A stretch of 64,000 nt of DNA from Atrina japonica. Its lineage: Eukaryota; Mollusca; Bivalvia; Pterioida; Pinnidae. The first letter of the stretch is position 1. Every line of letters starts with the position of its first letter. Both the position numbers and the translations under genes were made by a program. Location of the stretch: assembly GCA_030159075.1 (NCBI GenBank), contig BROG01000644.1:186001-250000 (forward strand). The letters run 5' to 3'. Below, one piece after another: positions 60,433-64,000 of this stretch. The notes beneath the pieces were generated by a model, which worked only from the letters and a program-made list of their open reading frames with translations, was not told where the DNA came from and did no database searches.

Positions 60433-63210
60433 CTTTAAAAAGAAAAGCGAAACAGAAAGTCAAGAGAGCTAAGTGATATATGTTTAGCCTACAATCAATG
60501 CAGATATAACAATGCTTGTCCAGTCAAATTTAAGTTCCATGAATATCTCTGTGACCACACTTTGTTCCAGAAGAAAATCTTGTAAATAAGCACTTGATTG
60601 TAGAAATGAGTATTATCCTTATGAACCCCACGGACATAATTGACTGATCCGATATAATAGAGAAGAGCAGAACATAAAGGTACCTGGGGGGGGGATTCAA
60701 GTCCCAGTAACAAATACATTTTCTGAAGTATATGGACATTAGAACAAAGGCAATGAAACATAGGTAGGGGAAATGGCAGTTGACAACCATCATGCTTCCC
60801 TACTATGAGTTGACATAATACTATAAATGCATATCATTTATCATTTAATTAATTTGCAAAGGATCCCCCCCAGAAAATATTCCTATAAAAGAAGCCATAA
60901 TCAAAGATCACCTGAGACCCACCACTTTACATCCCCCTATTAACCCTACCTCAACCAATCTTCCTGAATTGGTCATTTTTGCCAAAAATACGAAACAAAT
61001 CCAGCATTTGAAGCATAGTGGGTGCTAAGAATCTTAAGGCGTATAAGCTTGGCAAGTTTAGTTGCTGTAAGAGCAGTAGAAGGTGGTAAACCTGCTGTCA
61101 ATCTTAACACTGCAGACATGTTTACATATATCATTCTGTGCAAACTAAACTATTCAAATGAAATCAGTAATACCCATATTAGTTACACAATTATTACCAA
61201 GATAACATATTGTTCACCACAAATGAAAGAAACTGAATTTCTTGTTGATATCTTAAGATAACCAAAATAAGACCAAGGTTATACTAAACCTTTTGTTGTC
61301 CATTTTTCTTTTTCTTTACTTTAGTGTTCCGTTTGGCTGCTCTGTCTGCATGCAGTTTCTTCCAGTATGAGAGTTCTTCTTCCCCTGTAAAGGAACACAA
61401 AAAATGAATCATATCTTGTTATAGCAGAGTGCCTAAAGCCCTGAAAAAGAACACATTGCAAAAGGATACAGTGGCGTATCTCGAACAAGAGTGTACAGAC
61501 TATGGTTACGAACACATCACAGAATAATACAATTAACAATGTGTTATCAAATACGAGAATTACATAAAACCCAAGTCAAATATATATGTTTTCCTGAAAT
61601 GCAATTGCTTGAGCCTGGCCAAATTTTAAAAAGAATGCAAAGTCTTAATTCTGAACATTAGCTTTGGTAGAACCAGTTTTGCACTGACAGAGGTACCAAA
61701 CAGGATATCTTACACAGATACTTATGTAATGACAATGAGAGTGTTCGAATTAAAAGCTAGATAAGATAAAATTGGTGTTCATTTGATTAGTATATTTTTA
61801 CACATGGTATATCAGATTTGAATTATACATGTATTATACAAGTTTGATGTGACATACAATCATACAAGTGGTTCCATACCAAGCGACAGATTTTTTTTTT
61901 TTTGTGAAAATTTATTAAAATTACCACAAAATCAAGCACATGTGCTTCATACTTCAACATCTGAATTAATATGGACAACTAAACTATAAAAGAAATGTAA
62001 TGAACTTGCTCAAATTGTCAACTTTCCACATTTACTGGTAAGTAACTCCAGATGCTGGTTGTCTCCCAAATTATCCAGGAGATAATAGATCATTTTTAGG
62101 ACAGGGTCCTGTACCCTTACAATTGGGAATTTTAAGTTGCAATGGGTTGAATTTGGTAATATAAAAAGTAACTCTGGTCATTTTACTTTACTTATAGAAA
62201 TAAAGATACAAAACTTGTGATTCAAATAATTTTTTATTAAACTGACAGCTTGCAGTTCATCTGAAGACAAAGAGGTTTTAATTAAGCATTACTTTTTTAA
62301 GTTGTAATTTTTTCCTCTGTCTGTATATTAAAAGTGAGGTACATGGGGAACACACCTGGGAAATATTTTAACAAAATTGAGAAAAATATAGCAGATTCTG
62401 CATTAAGAATGGGACCTTTTACAAGACCTGCATATTGACGATATTAATCCCCTTTACCTTTCAACGTATGATCATTACATGTATATACAGTAATTCAATA
62501 GTAAACTACCTGGTGATTACTGGTATATACAGTAATTCAGAAATAAACTACCTGGTGATAACTGGTATATACAGTAATTCAATAGTACACTACCTGGTGG
62601 TAACTGGTATATACAGCAATTCAATAGTAAACTACCTGGTGAAAACTGGTATATACAGTAATTCAATAGTAAACTACCTGGTGGTAACTGGTATATACAG
62701 TAATTCAATAGTAAACTACCTGGTGGTAACTGGTATATACAGTAATTCAGAAGTTAACTACCTGGTGATAACTGGTATATACAGTAATTCAATAGTAAAC
62801 TACCTGGTGATAACTGGTATATACAGTAATTCAATAGTAAACTACCTGGTGACAACTGGTATATACAGTAATTCAATAGTAAACTACCTGGTGATAACTG
62901 ATACATACAGTAATTCAATAGATAACTGATGTCACAAGAATATCAAAATCAACATTTCATAAATTTTAAGATCAATATGCGACTTTGTTTAAACTAACTA
63001 ATATTTTGTATTACCTGTCTGTTGTAAAGTATCAGATTAAATGTTTAAATGTGAAAAATGATTACCTGTTAATAAAGTAAAGAGATATGGTGATGTTGTA
63101 GAAAAAGCTACAGTAGAAGCACTTTCAGAGTCACTGAACCTGATGTAGCCATCTTTGTCCCCATCATTTGCATCAACATATGCAATATTAACACCAGAAC
63201 CCAAGTCATT
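60364..63210 (-). CDS. LARP7: LARP7, C-terminal three exons (xRRM and tail); gene continues off the right edge
   Basis: LARP7 binds the 3' part of 7SK RNA and keeps P-TEFb in the inactive 7SK snRNP; it also acts in U6 modification. Exons in transcript order are 63210-63066, 61384-61290 and 60432-60364, with phase-consistent AG/GT borders, giving 101 codons and TAA. The xRRM part reads NIAYVDANDGDKDGYIRFSD, with the YVD of the RNP3-like strand. It is followed by GEEELSYWKKLHADRAAKRN, matching the helix after the xRRM (YW.K...DR.AK.N), a Lys-rich run, and LIDKAQKINKENLSKIHIKF before DD-stop, matching the C-terminal KLITKAEKI...KHIRF of vertebrate LARP7. The La module and RRM1 would lie beyond 64000. 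Confidence 0.88.
60433..61289 (-). other. LARP7 last intron
   Basis: No gene. The stretch 60890-60975 shares GCCTCAACCAATCTTCCT or CCTCAACCAATCTTCCTGAA with 11385-11410, so it is a dispersed repeat fragment. Confidence 0.5.
61290..61384 (-). CDS. LARP7: LARP7 penultimate coding exon
   Basis: Acceptor TCCTTTACAG, donor AAAAG|GTTTAG. It encodes GEEELSYWKKLHADRAAKRN then TKVKKKKNGQQK. Without splicing a stop follows at once, so the donor decides the tail. Confidence 0.87.
61385..62094 (-). other. LARP7 intron, left part
   Basis: AT-rich, no exon or clear repeat structure seen apart from a T run near 61891. Confidence 0.5.
62095..62449 (+). repeat. Dispersed repeat, copy 2
   Basis: Diverged counterpart of 35215-35660, in the LARP7 intron immediately left of the 42-bp minisatellite. 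Confidence 0.5.
62450..62935. repeat. 42-bp minisatellite in LARP7 intron
   Basis: About 11-12 copies of ACTGGTATATACAGTAATTC then AATAGTAAACTACCTGGTGATA. As 42 is divisible by 3, one frame stays open for 164 codons (GIYSNSIVNYLV repeats); this is not a gene. Confidence 0.9.
63066..63210 (-). CDS. LARP7: LARP7 exon (xRRM core)
   Basis: Acceptor TTTTTACAG, donor ACAG|GTAATC. 48 codons in phase 0, NDLGSGVNIAYVDANDGDKD to PYLFTLLT. Confidence 0.85.
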
Positions 63211-64000
63211 CTGTAAAAACAAATATATACATTTTACAGTAACTATTGTAGACATGTGTGACAAAAACTTTTACCAGGTTCATCTCTAATCATCACACCT
63301 TGTGAAGGGATGTAAAAGTTGCTTTTATGCATAATTATGAATGAGACAGAATTTTGATACAACAATTTGATACATCATCCTAAAAACTCTTATCAAATGA
63401 AGTTAACTGTATGGTACCTACCTATTTTAAAAAATATATATAAAAGTTACTAATAAAAAAAATAGAAAAAAATAGAAAAACAAAAAGTTACATTTTCCAT
63501 TATTTTGTTTGCTGCTATACACCATATTAAAAGCTCTTCTGTTGCACAGCAGTAGCCAGTGTTCAGTGGGAAGTGTATCAATGAAAAGATCACTGGACTT
63601 CCGAATGTAAACTGGCAAACATCTGCTCATAGTAAGTCATAGTCATAATTTGCTTTGCTTCCAGCATGCCTACTCCAACCCAAATCTGATTAAAAACCGA
63701 TATGTTATCACTCCCATTTTCTTATATGTTGCATAGAGGCTCTAATGAAATTTGCTATGGTCACTAATTTTGCAACGGTTGATCTCAAAAAACAGGATGT
63801 GACCTCTGAAACACTTTGATTTCCGCTGTCAATCACACGTAGAACAATGCATTTCAATAAATCAAATAAGTCATGAAAATGCCCTCAGAACAAAATAAAT
63901 ACCATATGAAAAGTTAAAAACTTAAAACTGGTTTAAACAAATCTCAGGATGAGTAGTTTTTATTCTGTACTACATGTACACTAAGTATTAACCTTAATCT
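63211..64000 (-). other. LARP7 intron to window edge
   Basis: No exon found. 63540-63640 is a degraded minus-strand SINE piece (GATCACTGGACTTCCGAATG; TAAACTGGCAAAC). Confidence 0.5.

Noticed and set aside
62435..62929. 164-codon open frame of GIYSNSIVNYLV repeats
   Set aside because: Product of a 42-bp minisatellite within a LARP7 intron.

Overview
This window looks like the nuclear genome of a bivalve mollusc. It is AT-rich, its genes have short exons in kilobase introns with GT..AG borders, and it is full of tRNA-derived SINEs, inverted-repeat elements, minisatellites and simple repeats. The species assignment is inference from repeat style and protein similarity.

Layout, left to right. 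3.4-5.0 kb (+): the last two coding exons of an unidentified basic, Ser/Thr-rich protein. 5.0-11.2 kb: intergenic, repeats only. 11.2-34.3 kb (-): an apparently complete NASP gene (histone H1/H3-H4 chaperone, TPR family). I could follow sixteen coding exons with consistent splice phases, giving 539 codons if translation starts in the first. A candidate 5' non-coding exon lies near 36.6 kb. Its introns hold a SINE series, a 65/74-bp minisatellite beside an exon acceptor, 29-bp and 33-bp minisatellites, and several transposon remnants.

36.7-48.9 kb is a transposon-rich block. It contains a zinc-finger fragment (+), a frameshifted transposase-like gene with an N-terminal coiled coil and a C-terminal Tudor/SH3-like segment (39.3-42.3 kb, +), a near-pure poly-G tract of about 420 nt, a roughly 1.1-kb fold-back element, a possible PIF/Harbinger fragment and a SINE ending in (TA)n.

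50.2-58.5 kb (+): BTF3/NAC-beta, complete (154 aa), with a 5'TOP-like non-coding first exon. One intron contains three near-identical 79-80 nt units that look like box C/D snoRNAs. 60.4-63.2 kb (-): the last three exons of LARP7 (xRRM and C-terminal tail), continuing off the right edge and converging on BTF3.

The recognised genes are housekeeping genes with no shared pathway: histone supply (NASP), nascent-chain chaperoning (BTF3) and 7SK/U6 snRNP biology (LARP7). The most notable items are the snoRNA-like triplet, the splice-acceptor-bearing minisatellite, the partial exon duplication in NASP, the composite transposase gene and the poly-G tract.
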